Positions 19,301 to 28,335 of a stretch of 64,000 nt of DNA are shown one piece after another; position 1 is the first letter of the stretch, and every line of letters begins with the position of its first letter. The notes below the pieces were generated by a model. The model was not told the origin of the DNA and did no database searches. It was given only the letters and a program-made list of their open reading frames with translations. The DNA comes from Parvibaculum sp039973015 (GTDB lineage Bacteria; Pseudomonadota; Alphaproteobacteria; Parvibaculales; Parvibaculaceae): assembly GCF_039973015.1 (NCBI RefSeq), contig NZ_JBDWLT010000004.1, forward strand, positions 1-64,000. Reading direction: 5' to 3'. Made by a program: the position numbers and the translations under genes.

Positions 19301-20562
19301 GCAGCATGAACGTAGCCGAACGCGTCCAGTCCTTGGACGATCCATATGCCATTCCGCTCGACAAACTCAATGTCAGCGATCCGGAGCTCTTCAGGTCCAA
19401 TCGGATGTGGCCGTATTTCGAAAGGCTGCGTCGCGAGGATCCCGTGCATTATTGTGCGGAAAGCGCTTATGGACCTTTCTGGTCCGTGACAAAATACAAG
19501 GACATCATGCATGTCGAGACCAATCATGGCGTCTATTCGTCCGACGTCGAGCAGGGGGGAATTACGATTCGCGACAATAATGCGGGTCTGAAGCTTCCGA
19601 TGTTCATCGCAATGGACCCTCCGAAGCATGACGCGCAGCGGAAGGTGGTGAGCCCGATCGTCGCTCCGGCCAATTTGGCCAAACTCGAAGGCACGATCCG
19701 CGAGCGCGCCGGCAAGATTCTCGATTCGCTTCCGGTGAACGAGACGTTCAACTGGGTCGATCGCGTGTCGATTGAGCTGACGACGCAGATGCTCGCCACC
19801 CTGTTCGACTTCCCTTGGGAAGAGCGCCGGAAACTCACCCGCTGGTCCGACGTCGCAACCTCGGAGGAAGCCTTCAAGACACCGGAAGGCGAGGCAGCTC
19901 GCGAGGCAGAGCTTCTCGAATGCGCCGCCTATTTTACCGAGTTGTGGAATCAGCGCGTGAACGCAACTGAACCGGGCGGCGATCTCATCACCATGCTGGC
20001 CCAGGGTGAGTCCACCAGGAACATGAGTCCGGCGGAGTATTTGGGAAATGTCATTCTGCTGATCGTCGGCGGTAACGACACGACCCGCAATTCGCTCACC
20101 GGCGGCTTGCTCGCGCTCCACGAGAACCCGGATCAGTACAGGAAGCTGCGCGAAAATCCGGCGCTCGTTGAAACCATGATACCGGAAATCATCCGCTGGC
20201 AGACGCCGCTCACCCACATGCGCCGCACCGCGCTACAGGATACCGAGTTGGCCGGCAAGCGGATCAAGAAGGGTGACAGGGTTGTCATGTGGTACGTCTC
20301 GGGCAACCGGGACGAGGAGGCCATCGACGAGCCGAACCGTTTCATCATCGATCGTGCAAGGCCGCGTCAGCATCTCTCCTTCGGCTTCGGCATTCATCGC
20401 TGCGTCGGCAACCGCTTGGCGGAAATGCAACTCCGCATTGTCTGGGAAGAAATCCTGAAGCGCTGGCCCGACAAGCCGATCGAAGTGGTCGGCGAACCAA
20501 AGCGGGTCTTTTCCAACTTCATCAAGGGCTATGAGGCCTTGCCGGTAAGAATCCCGGGCTGA
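19297..20562 (+). CDS. cytochrome P450, CYP153-type (copy B)
   Basis: A 421-residue CYP153-like P450 with GGNDTTRN in the I helix, EIIRWQTP, and the heme loop FGFGIHRCVGNR with Cys369. It is nearly collinear with copy A (9457-10722), including FDFPWEERRKLTRWSDVAT and the C terminus LPVRIPG; the main differences lie at the N terminus and around residues 80-100 and 190-205. It is expressed with, and translationally coupled to, the broken luciferase-like gene, at the end of the alicyclic operon. Two closely related P450s flanking the ring-cleavage genes suggest hydroxylases for related substrates. Confidence 0.9.
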   Translation: MSSMNVAERVQSLDDPYAIPLDKLNVSDPELFRSNRMWPYFERLRREDPVHYCAESAYGPFWSVTKYKDIMHVETNHGVYSSDVEQGGITIRDNNAGLKLPMFIAMDPPKHDAQRKVVSPIVAPANLAKLEGTIRERAGKILDSLPVNETFNWVDRVSIELTTQMLATLFDFPWEERRKLTRWSDVATSEEAFKTPEGEAAREAELLECAAYFTELWNQRVNATEPGGDLITMLAQGESTRNMSPAEYLGNVILLIVGGNDTTRNSLTGGLLALHENPDQYRKLRENPALVETMIPEIIRWQTPLTHMRRTALQDTELAGKRIKKGDRVVMWYVSGNRDEEAIDEPNRFIIDRARPRQHLSFGFGIHRCVGNRLAEMQLRIVWEEILKRWPDKPIEVVGEPKRVFSNFIKGYEALPVRIPG

Positions 20563-20643
20563 ACCTGGGGGGGCGGGTGGAAAACTTCCACCCGCCACAT
20601 AAGATCGAAGGAGGTCGAAGGCAGCGCGGCGCGTGGCCCGCCG

Positions 20644-21384
20644 TCATTTTTTTCCGAATGAGGCGACCCGTTCGCGCGCGTCGTAGCAGGCACCGGGGCT
20701 ATGCGCGAGTTCGTAGGCCAGCCCCGCCTGGGCGGTCATGCCGTCGGTCGCGCCCAGCAGACTTTTGTTGACCTGATTGCTGTAGGTTGAATTGGCGGCG
20801 ATACGCTGAGCAAGGTCATTTGTCGCCTGTTCCAGTTCGACATCGTCGACACAAATGTCGACCAGCCCCATACGCTCCGCCGCCTCCGCCGCGAAAATAT
20901 CGGAGGTAAACATCATCTGCTTGGCCTTCGACAGCCCGACGCGACGCGGCAGTCTTTGCGTCATGCCCCAGAGCGGGCTCAGTCCCCACTTGCTATGCGT
21001 GTCGCCGAACCTGGCGGAGCGCGCGGCGATGATGATATCTGCCGCGAGCGCAAGCTCCAGTCCGCCAGTATAGCAATGCCCGCGGATGCAGGCGACGACC
21101 GGTTGCGGCAGTTCGGCCAGCGCCTGAATGGTCTTCGCCTGGAAATGCGGCTCCGGCGGGCGTTCGCCCTTCTGGATGTCCTTCAGATCGTGGCCGGCTG
21201 AAAAAGCCTTGCCCGCGCCCGTGATGATGACGCATGCCACCTCGTGAACCTGTCCACGAAGCGCATCCACATGCCTGCGCAATTCCTCGAACAGCGGGAC
21301 ATTGAGCGCGTTCAAGGTTTCCGGACGGTTGAGCGTCAGCGTACAAATACGCCCGCTGTCCTTGCGACGAACCAGATTCGACAT
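20644..21384 (-). CDS. enoyl-CoA hydratase/isomerase family protein
   Basis: A 246-residue crotonase-fold protein. Loop 1 is ITGAGKAFSAGHDLKDIQ and loop 2 is VACIRGHCYTGGLELALAAD. The region of the first catalytic Glu reads GDTHSKWGLSPLWGMTQRL, without the usual Glu, so an activity other than hydration is possible. It is convergent with the upstream P450 and on the same strand as the alpha/beta hydrolase gene behind it, with a 95-bp gap between them. GGGAGAAAG precedes the ATG. Substrate not inferable. Confidence 0.82.
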   Translation of the reverse strand: MSNLVRRKDSGRICTLTLNRPETLNALNVPLFEELRRHVDALRGQVHEVACVIITGAGKAFSAGHDLKDIQKGERPPEPHFQAKTIQALAELPQPVVACIRGHCYTGGLELALAADIIIAARSARFGDTHSKWGLSPLWGMTQRLPRRVGLSKAKQMMFTSDIFAAEAAERMGLVDICVDDVELEQATNDLAQRIAANSTYSNQVNKSLLGATDGMTAQAGLAYELAHSPGACYDARERVASFGKK

Positions 21385-21479
21385 CGGCTTTCTCCCTTCC
21401 TCTTCTCGATCTTAATTTGTCTGGCTTGTCTTCATCTGTCGAAGACGTACAGGCGTGAATGAATACGTCCGGGCTGGGG

Positions 21480-22358
21480 CTACGATGCGCTCGCGGCAGG
21501 TGCCATTCGCGTCAGAAAATCCAGAACGGCGCTTGTAAATATGTCGTTCTTGTCGCCCGCTACCATATGGCCCGCATTTGCGACATCGATAAACTCGGAA
21601 TGAGGAACGATCTCGGCGAATTGCCGCGCCGCTTCGACCGTCACGAGGTCGCTGTCGCGGCCGCGGACAAGGAGCGTCGGTATTTTCAGGGAACGTGCCG
21701 CCATTTGGAGGCGTTCGGGTTCGCGGCTGCCTTGCGGCTTTTGCGTGCCGGTGACGAAACGCGGATCCCAATGCCAGTAGTAGCGGCCGTTTTCCCTGAG
21801 GCGAAGGTTCTTCGCCAGTCCGCTCAGATTTTTGGGACGAGTCCGGCCGGGCATGTAGCGCGATATCGTATCGGCTGCTTCCTCAAGCGAGGCGAAGCCC
21901 TCTTCCACATTCGACGACATGAATCCGAGGATTTTTTGAACACCCTCCATGTTCATCTGAGGGGTGATGTCGACGAGGACCAGCGCCGCAAATCCGCGCC
22001 GTCCGGCCTTTGCGTATTCTCCCTGCGCGATCATGCCCGCGATGCCGCCCAGAGATGCGCCAACCAGGACCGGAGGCACGGAGAAGCCGTCCGCGATGTC
22101 GAGGAGATCCTCCGCGAAACGCTCCATTCTGTAGTCTCCGTCCGGAGACCAGTCGCTTTCGCCGTGCCCGCGCAAATCGACGGCGAGGGTGTAGTATCCG
22201 TTTTGTCCCAACCTTTTACCGCAGGCTTGCCAAGCATGGCGTGTCTGTCCGCCGCCATGGGCGAGCATGACCGGACGCCCATGGTCGGGGCCGAATGCGT
22301 CCGCCGCGATTTTGAGATTTTGGACAAGGGTGAACAAGGTCCGGTTTTCTGACATCAA
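21480..22358 (-). CDS. alpha/beta hydrolase
   Basis: A 292-residue alpha/beta hydrolase without a signal peptide. The oxyanion region is LAHGGGQTRHAWQ, the nucleophile elbow GASLGG is near residue 100, an acidic residue lies in VRGRDSDLVT, and the catalytic His is in ANAGHMVAGD. This set fits esterases, C-C hydrolases and lactonases. With a Baeyer-Villiger monooxygenase 3 kb away it may open a lactone or ester product. It is divergent from the GntR regulator gene, and the intergenic region carries one of the recurring AT-rich elements (22402-22417). Confidence 0.8.
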   Translation of the reverse strand: MMSENRTLFTLVQNLKIAADAFGPDHGRPVMLAHGGGQTRHAWQACGKRLGQNGYYTLAVDLRGHGESDWSPDGDYRMERFAEDLLDIADGFSVPPVLVGASLGGIAGMIAQGEYAKAGRRGFAALVLVDITPQMNMEGVQKILGFMSSNVEEGFASLEEAADTISRYMPGRTRPKNLSGLAKNLRLRENGRYYWHWDPRFVTGTQKPQGSREPERLQMAARSLKIPTLLVRGRDSDLVTVEAARQFAEIVPHSEFIDVANAGHMVAGDKNDIFTSAVLDFLTRMAPAASAS

Positions 22359-22401
22359 ACGCCTTTTTCCAATGTTCTTCGTATGTGTATTAAGAGCCGG
22401 A

Positions 22402-22417
22402 ATCCATTATGATAAAT
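22402..22417. promoter_or_regulatory. AT-rich near-palindromic element between the hydrolase and GntR genes
   Basis: ATCCATTATGATAAAT matches the element at 44857-44872 and the reverse of 26911-26930 at about 14 of 16 positions. Location between divergent genes, one of them a regulator, is typical for an autoregulatory operator. Confidence 0.5.
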
Positions 22418-22489
22418 TGATGGGATGTTGCAAACACGGACGATGGTATTGTAGTCGGGTTCGCCCAACCGTTCCCTGATGGGGGGCGA

Positions 22490-23326
22490 TTGGTCTTGAA
22501 AACGAAGAATGCAGGTATACGAATGAAAGCGAGCGTGTCCGTTTCGCGAGTTGGCCGATTTCCGAAAGGGTCCGGCAAGCGTGCCCTCACAGTTGCGAGG
22601 CAGATTGTCGACGACATTGAGCAGCAAGGTGCCGAGGTCGGAGATCGCTTGCCACCGGAACAGGAGATGCTCTTACGGTATGGCGTGGCCCGCGCGACTT
22701 TGCGGGAGGCGCTCAGGTTTCTGGAACTGCAGGGCATCATTTTTCTGCGGCCCGGCCCCGGCGGCGGGCCGGTTGTTCAGGAGCCTCGACCGAAAGATTT
22801 TGCCAGTACAATGGCGTTGCTGCTGCAGTTTCTCGGCACCACATTCCGTTCGCTGATTGAAGTGAGGCAAGCGGTCGGCCCGACCATGGCGGCGCTTGCG
22901 GCGGAGCGTGCGTCCGATGAGGATATCGACAAGCTGAATACCTCATTGGCCACTTTGAAGACGCTGTCCGTATCTTGCGACTCCTATGCGGAGGAGAACA
23001 GGCGTTTCCACGACGTGCTTGCGTGGGCGTCTGGCAATCCCTTGATCGGATTTCTGATCAGTTCGCTTCACAACATTACGAATGCGTCGGAAGTCGGCAT
23101 AACTTACACCGAAGGTGAGCGTGATTATCAGATCAAGGCGTACGGACGGCTTCTCAAGGCGATTGAAGATCGCAATCCGGACCTCGCCTTCACCGAAATG
23201 TCCCGGTTCATAAGCCGATCCGACAAGTATCTGGAATCTCGTCATCCCGACATCATGTCCAAGATCGTGCGTTGGCAGGATGTGGACGACCTGAGCGTGC
23301 CGCGGGTTCCCCGACGGAAACGCTAG
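22490..23326 (+). CDS. GntR-family regulator, FadR/FCD type
   Basis: A regulator of 278 residues from the TTG at 22490 (preceded by GGGGGG), or 267 from the ATG at 22523. The winged HTH reads GDRLPPEQEMLLRYGVARATLREALRFLELQGII and is followed by an all-helical FCD domain with EENRRFHDVLAWASGNPLI, where His and acidic residues commonly bind metal and ligand. FadR-type members respond to acyl-CoA or organic acids. It is divergent from a hydrolase gene and precedes the flavin enzyme operon. AT-rich palindromes at its own promoter and at several cargo promoters make it a candidate master regulator. Confidence 0.88.
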   Translation: MVLKTKNAGIRMKASVSVSRVGRFPKGSGKRALTVARQIVDDIEQQGAEVGDRLPPEQEMLLRYGVARATLREALRFLELQGIIFLRPGPGGGPVVQEPRPKDFASTMALLLQFLGTTFRSLIEVRQAVGPTMAALAAERASDEDIDKLNTSLATLKTLSVSCDSYAEENRRFHDVLAWASGNPLIGFLISSLHNITNASEVGITYTEGERDYQIKAYGRLLKAIEDRNPDLAFTEMSRFISRSDKYLESRHPDIMSKIVRWQDVDDLSVPRVPRRKR

Positions 23327-23389
23327 GCGAGTGCTAGCGATTTCGATGTCGTTTTTTGCGGCACTTGCGCCGGTCCTTGGGCGTCGCTA

Positions 23390-23405
23390 ATTTATGATCA
23401 TAAAT
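23390..23405. promoter_or_regulatory. perfect 16-bp AT-rich palindrome upstream of the NMO operon
   Basis: ATTTATGATCATAAAT is an exact palindrome located 37 bp upstream of the ATG at 23442. It matches the ATTCATTATAATAAAT element at about 13 of 16 positions. Likely operator, possibly for the GntR protein encoded immediately upstream. Confidence 0.6.
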
Positions 23406-23441
23406 AACGCGGCCGATGAAGTCGCCCATGGGAGGTTAGCT

Positions 23442-24575
23442 ATGACTCTGCATAGCCGAGTATGTGATATTCTGGGAATCAAATACCCGATTTTGCTGGC
23501 CGGTATGGGCGGTGCGAGCGTTCCACGGCTTGCGGCGGCGGTATCGAATGCGGGTGGCCTCGGTGTGCTTGGTGCGGCTGCTTGTTCTCCCGATCAGCTG
23601 CGCGAATGGATTCGGGAAACGCGATCGTTGACGGACAAACCATTTGGTGTAGACACCCTGCTGCCAGCCTCCGTGCGCAGGGAAGCCTACAAAGGCAAGG
23701 CGGGTCCGTCTCCGATGGATCTGCTGCCTGAGTACCAAAAATTCGCGCAAGATTTTCTGAAGAAGGAAAACATACCGCCGCTGAAATCCAGGGCGCGGGA
23801 ATCCGAGGAAGCTCACCGGTCGTCCAAATCGAGCGCGCCGTTGTTTTCGAAAGAATTCTTCGAAGCGCAAATGGAAGTCGTTGTTGAGGAACGGGTTCCT
23901 GTCTATGCGGCGGGTCTCGGCAATCCGGGACCCTGGCTTGATCGGCTCCACGCCAACGGCACCAAGGTGATGGCAGTCGTCGGCGCCGTAAAGCATGCCC
24001 TGCAGGTGGTCAATTCCGGCATCGATCTGATCGTTGCGCAAGGTCATGACGGGGGCGGGCATAACTCGCCCATCGGAACGATGGCGCTCATCCCGCAGGT
24101 TGTCGATGCGGTTGCGGGTCGCATTCCCGTGCTCGGCGCGGGCGGCATTTCCGACGGGCGCGGGATCGCGGCTGCAATGATGCTCGGCGCCGAAGGTGCC
24201 TGGATCGGTACGGCGTTTCTCGCGACCGACGAGGCGGGCATCGAGGACTTCCAGAAGGAAGCGATCGTCGAGTCGGGTGACGGTGACACACTTGTTTCGC
24301 GAACGGTCACCGGAAAGCCGGCCCGGATCATTCGCAACAAGTGGTCCGAGGCTTTTGTCGAGGCGGGTCTGGAGCCGTTGCCCATGCCCTTCCAGCCCAT
24401 GGTTGCGATGCCGGTTCTGGCGGCGGCGGCGGCGGTAAAGCGGAAAGACATCGCTCCCGGTTTCGCAGGGCAGGGCATGGGCCTCATTCACAAGGTAAAG
24501 CCGGCTGCGGAAGTCATGGCCGATCTCGTGAAAAGCGCCGAGAGCTCGTTGAGCAGTGCAAACGCCTATCTGTAA
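23442..24575 (+). CDS. nitronate monooxygenase-like FMN enzyme (NMO/IpdC-like)
   Basis: A 377-residue TIM-barrel flavoprotein of the 2-nitropropane dioxygenase family. It begins LGIKYPILLAGMGGASVPRLAAAVSNAGGLG, carries QGHDGGGHNSP (the conserved His region) near residue 205 and the FMN phosphate loop PVLGAGGISDGRGIAAAMMLGA near 228-249. Members act on nitronates. One relative, IpdC, works on a CoA-linked ring intermediate in actinobacterial steroid breakdown, which would fit the CoA-rich setting here better than nitroalkane oxidation. The ATG is preceded by GGGAGG. It starts an operon with the thioesterase and the Baeyer-Villiger enzyme. Confidence 0.8.
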   Translation: MTLHSRVCDILGIKYPILLAGMGGASVPRLAAAVSNAGGLGVLGAAACSPDQLREWIRETRSLTDKPFGVDTLLPASVRREAYKGKAGPSPMDLLPEYQKFAQDFLKKENIPPLKSRARESEEAHRSSKSSAPLFSKEFFEAQMEVVVEERVPVYAAGLGNPGPWLDRLHANGTKVMAVVGAVKHALQVVNSGIDLIVAQGHDGGGHNSPIGTMALIPQVVDAVAGRIPVLGAGGISDGRGIAAAMMLGAEGAWIGTAFLATDEAGIEDFQKEAIVESGDGDTLVSRTVTGKPARIIRNKWSEAFVEAGLEPLPMPFQPMVAMPVLAAAAAVKRKDIAPGFAGQGMGLIHKVKPAAEVMADLVKSAESSLSSANAYL

Positions 24576-24627
24576 GCCTCGGCTGCGCGCCCTGGGGATC
24601 ATTTATTGAAGGTTCGGAGAAAACGAA

Positions 24628-25074
24628 ATGACAATCGTTGCAAAACTGCCGGAGTTCAACCAGGAGATCGCAGAGGGTTTCATAAACGCCAGCAATTCAA
24701 TGAAAGGGTTGCCCGAATTTCTGGGGGTCCGCATCACGCATATCGAGCCGGGCAAGCTCACTGCCGAGATGGAAGTTTCCGACCGGCTGTTGACGCCGAT
24801 CGGAAACATGCATGGTGGGGTGCTGGCTGCGATGTGCGACCATGTTCTCGGCTGCGTTTGCTATCCGCATATGCGGAAAGGACAGTGGGCGGCCACGACG
24901 GAATTCAAGCTCAATCTGCTGGCGCCGGTATCGTCGGGCAAGGTTACAGCAGTGGCTGAACTGATTGCGATGACAAAATCGACTGCGGTGGTTCGTATAG
25001 ATGTGACGAACGAGGGCCGCGCCTGTTGTGCGGCCCAAGGCACCGTTCTCATTCGCGATCCAAAGCCCGCTTAG
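24628..25074 (+). CDS. PaaI-like hotdog thioesterase
   Basis: A 148-residue hotdog-fold protein with MHGGVLAAMCDHVLG, the conserved His-Gly-Gly and catalytic Asp pattern of the PaaI group, and the strand AEMEVSDRLLTPIGN before it. It probably hydrolyses acyl- or aryl-CoA thioesters and so rescues CoA or releases end products. It lies 52 bases after the flavin enzyme gene and 125 before the Baeyer-Villiger monooxygenase on the same strand. Confidence 0.85.
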   Translation: MTIVAKLPEFNQEIAEGFINASNSMKGLPEFLGVRITHIEPGKLTAEMEVSDRLLTPIGNMHGGVLAAMCDHVLGCVCYPHMRKGQWAATTEFKLNLLAPVSSGKVTAVAELIAMTKSTAVVRIDVTNEGRACCAAQGTVLIRDPKPA

Positions 25075-25199
25075 GCAACGCAGCTCCCCTCCCGGCGCTG
25101 CGAGGAAGATTGCTCGGCGACCGAATATGGTTTTGATGAAGTAAATTCCGGAACGATATCCACCGTTTCGTGGCGGGGATAGGAAGGGAAGCTGTTTCC

Positions 25200-26834
25200 A
25201 TGAGTTCGCTACAATCCGGCCAGACGCAAAAAAATGACGATGCCGAGGTATTCGATGCCCTCATTGTCGGAGCGGGATTCAATGGCATCTATCAGCTTCA
25301 CCGCTTGCGGCAAGAAGGTTTCAAAGTGCGCCTGTTTGAGGCCGGTGCCGACATGGGGGGCATCTGGTACTGGAACTGCTATCCTGGCGCGCGGGTCGAT
25401 TCTCATGTCCCGATTTATGAATTTTCGATCGAGGAATTATGGCGCGACTGGAACTGGACCGAGAGGTTTCCGGCTTGGGACGAGCTGCGCCGCTACTTCC
25501 ACTACGTCGACAAAAAACTCGATCTCAGCCGTGACATAAGATTTGGCACGCGCGTCAGCGCGGCGGAATTCGACGAAGCGCGCGATCAATGGGTCATCCG
25601 CACGACCGATGGCGCCGTCGTGCGCGCCCGGTTCTTTATCCTTTGCACAGGTTTTGCGTCGAAACCCTATATTCCGAACTACAAGGGTCTTGAAAGCTTC
25701 GCGGGAGAATCATTTCACACGGGATTGTGGCCCCAGGAAGGCGCCAGTTTCACGGGCAAGCGGGTTGGCGTCGTGGGAACCGGAGCGAGCGGCGTTCAGG
25801 TGGTACAGGAAGCCAGCAAGGATGCGGCACATCTGACGGTGTTCCAGCGCACGCCGATCCTCGCTCTGCCGATGCAGCAGCGCAAGCTCGATGTCGAGAC
25901 GCAGCAGCGGATGAAGGCCGATTATCCGGAGATATTCCGTGTACGGCGGGAGACGTTTGGCGGATTCGACATCCTGAGGGACGAAAGGTCCGCGCTGGAA
26001 GTGCCGCCGGAAGAGCGCTGCGCGCTTTATGAAAGGCTTTGGCAGAAAGGCGGCTTCCACTACTGGATTGGTGGATTTTCCGACATCCTGACGAATGAGG
26101 AAGCAAATCGTACCATGTACGATTTCTGGCGCGACAAGACCCGCGCCCGGATCAAGGATCCGGCATTGGCCGACAAACTCGCGCCGATGGAGCCGCCACA
26201 TCCCTTCGGCGTCAAGCGGCCTTCGCTGGAGCAGTGGTATTACGAAGTGTTCAATCAGGACAACGTCAGCCTGATAGATGTGCGAGAGACGCCCATCGCG
26301 GAAATAGTTCCCGAAGGCGTGCGCACGGCGGATGGTCTGGTTGAACTCGATATGCTTGTTCTGGCGACGGGATTCGACGCCGTGACCGGCGGGTTGACAC
26401 AGATCGATATACGCGGGACGGGCGGTGTGACGCTCAAGGAAAGATGGACCGAAGGCGCGCGTACTTATCTCGGTTTCGCGACGTCGGGATTCCCGAACAT
26501 GCTTTTTCTTTACGGTCCGCAGAGTCCTTCCGGATTCTGCAACGGCCCGACATGTGCCGAATTGCAGGGTGAGTGGGTCGTCGGTTGCCTCAAACATATG
26601 CGCGAGAATAACAAGCGGCGGATCGAGGCGACCGCTCAGGCGGAGGAAGAATGGACGCAGTTCCTGAACGCCATCGCCGACATGACGCTCTTTCCCCGGG
26701 CCGATTCCTGGTACATGGGTGCCAACGTTCCCGGGAAACCGCGGCAGCTTCTGAATTTCCCCGGCGTGCCCATGTATATGGACCGGTGCAATACCGCCGC
26801 GGCCAAGGATTATGAAGGATTCGTCCTGGATTGA
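25200..26834 (+). CDS. Baeyer-Villiger-type flavin monooxygenase
   Basis: A 544-residue FAD/NADPH enzyme. The first Rossmann motif is VGAGFNG (about residue 23), the second is VGTGASG (about 198), and between them lies the family fingerprint FAGESFHTGLWP. The WYWNCYPGARVDSH segment is typical of cyclohexanone/cyclopentanone/steroid Baeyer-Villiger enzymes. It would insert oxygen next to a ketone, giving a lactone or ester for a hydrolase. The ATG at 25200 is preferred; a longer GTG start at 25170 exists. A dimer of ring-ketone oxidation with an alpha/beta hydrolase is plausible in this alicycle-oriented island, but the true ketone is unknown. Confidence 0.9.
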   Translation: MSSLQSGQTQKNDDAEVFDALIVGAGFNGIYQLHRLRQEGFKVRLFEAGADMGGIWYWNCYPGARVDSHVPIYEFSIEELWRDWNWTERFPAWDELRRYFHYVDKKLDLSRDIRFGTRVSAAEFDEARDQWVIRTTDGAVVRARFFILCTGFASKPYIPNYKGLESFAGESFHTGLWPQEGASFTGKRVGVVGTGASGVQVVQEASKDAAHLTVFQRTPILALPMQQRKLDVETQQRMKADYPEIFRVRRETFGGFDILRDERSALEVPPEERCALYERLWQKGGFHYWIGGFSDILTNEEANRTMYDFWRDKTRARIKDPALADKLAPMEPPHPFGVKRPSLEQWYYEVFNQDNVSLIDVRETPIAEIVPEGVRTADGLVELDMLVLATGFDAVTGGLTQIDIRGTGGVTLKERWTEGARTYLGFATSGFPNMLFLYGPQSPSGFCNGPTCAELQGEWVVGCLKHMRENNKRRIEATAQAEEEWTQFLNAIADMTLFPRADSWYMGANVPGKPRQLLNFPGVPMYMDRCNTAAAKDYEGFVLD

Positions 26835-26910
26835 TGTATCTGCGGCAGCCTCGCTGCCGGTTTTTGGGGGAGCCTGCGGGACAAAAGCGTTTGACGCTGA
26901 ATCGTCCATA

Positions 26911-26930
26911 TGATTTATTATAATGAATTA
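26911..26930. promoter_or_regulatory. AT-rich near-palindromic element upstream of CYP153 copy C
   Basis: TGATTTATTATAATGAATTA contains ATTTATTATAATGAAT, a 16-bp near-palindrome (14 of 16 symmetric). Its reverse complement is identical over 15 bases to the element before the acyl-CoA dehydrogenase at 44857-44872. It lies about 65 bp upstream of the P450 ATG. Confidence 0.6.
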
Positions 26931-26995
26931 CACAAAAGATTGCATGCGCCATGACGGGGGGATGCCGCGTAGCTGTCGATCGGGAGGACGGAGAG

Positions 26996-28249
26996 ATGAC
27001 GACCGACACATTGACTAGAGATCCGGCTTCGACGGTCCCGCTTTCTCAGATGGATGTCAGCGATCCAAAGCTCTTTCAAAGCGACACGATCGGGAGCTAC
27101 TTCACACGGCTGCGGCGGGAAGACCCCGTCCATTATTGCCCCGAGAGCGCCTATGGCCCTTACTGGTCGGTAACGAAATTCAACGACATCATGCAGGTCG
27201 AAGTGAACCACCAGACGTTCTCCTCGGAGGCTAAACTTGGTGGTATCACCCTGCAGGACATGCAAAGCGGCGAAGCGTCGCTTGAACTTGAGATGTTCAT
27301 TGCGATGGATCCGCCCAAGCATGACGCTCAGCGCAAGGCAGTCAGTCCGGCTGTCGCCCCGTCCAACCTTGTTCTGCTGGAGCCCATCATCCGCGAGCGC
27401 GCGGGGCTTATTCTCGATTCGCTTCCCGTCGGCGAGGAGATCGACTGGGTTGACCGGGTTTCCATCGAGCTTACGACGATGACGCTGGCGACACTGTTCG
27501 ACTTCCCCTGGGAGGAGCGGCGCAAGCTCACTCGCTGGTCGGATGTTGCGACCGCGACGCCGGAGACGGGCGTGGTTTCTTCGTTTGAGCAGCGCCGCGA
27601 GGAGCTCCTCGAATGTGCGCAATACTTCAAGGGCCTTTGGGACAAGCGGGCCAACGAGCCGCCGAAGCCCGATCTGATCTCGATGATGGTGCATTCGCCC
27701 GCGACGCGGGACATGCCGTATCTCGAATTTCTGGGCAACCTGATTCTCCTGATCGTCGGCGGTAACGACACCACGCGCAATTCCATCAGCGGCGGGGTGC
27801 TCGCCCTTAATCAGAACCCGGCCGAATACCGCAAGCTCATGGCCGATCCAGGCCTCATCCCGAAAATGATCCCCGAGATCATCCGCTGGCAGACGCCGCT
27901 GACGCATATGCGTCGGACGGCACTCATGGACGCCGAAATCGGTGGCAAGAAGATCAGAAAGGGCGACAAAGTCGTTATGTGGTACCTCTCGGGAAACCGG
28001 GACGACGAGGTAATTGACCGCCCGAACGAGTTCATTATCGACCGCCCGAATTCCCGTCACCATCTTTCCTTCGGTTTCGGCGTCCATCGCTGCATGGGGA
28101 ACCGCGTGGCGGAGTTGCAGTTGCGCATCATCTGGGAAGAAATCCTGAAGCGTTTCAGCAAGGTGGAGGTCGTCGGCGCGCCCGAGAGAACGCTGTCCAA
28201 CTTCATCCGCGGGTTCACCCGTCTGCCGGTGAAGCTGCGCGGGCATTAG
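26996..28249 (+). CDS. cytochrome P450, CYP153-type (copy C)
   Basis: A 417-residue P450 with GGNDTTRN, EIIRWQTP and the heme loop FGFGVHRCMGNR (Cys366). It shares the CYP153 framework with copies A and B but is clearly more divergent (LQDMQSGEASLELEMFIAMD, KRANEPPKPDLISMMVHSP). GGAGGACGGAGAG precedes the ATG. A [2Fe-2S] ferredoxin gene follows 86 bases downstream on the same strand, making this the P450 with an evident redox partner. The promoter has one of the shared AT-rich elements. Likely role: first hydroxylation of a hydrocarbon or terminal oxidation of a side chain. Confidence 0.92.
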   Translation: MTTDTLTRDPASTVPLSQMDVSDPKLFQSDTIGSYFTRLRREDPVHYCPESAYGPYWSVTKFNDIMQVEVNHQTFSSEAKLGGITLQDMQSGEASLELEMFIAMDPPKHDAQRKAVSPAVAPSNLVLLEPIIRERAGLILDSLPVGEEIDWVDRVSIELTTMTLATLFDFPWEERRKLTRWSDVATATPETGVVSSFEQRREELLECAQYFKGLWDKRANEPPKPDLISMMVHSPATRDMPYLEFLGNLILLIVGGNDTTRNSISGGVLALNQNPAEYRKLMADPGLIPKMIPEIIRWQTPLTHMRRTALMDAEIGGKKIRKGDKVVMWYLSGNRDDEVIDRPNEFIIDRPNSRHHLSFGFGVHRCMGNRVAELQLRIIWEEILKRFSKVEVVGAPERTLSNFIRGFTRLPVKLRGH

Positions 28250-28335
28250 TTCGCGACGGAGCGGCGCCCCCGATTCATCGCGAAAACGAACGCTCCACTC
28301 GCCGTTTCATCCAGCATGATCGAAAAGAGAAAAAT

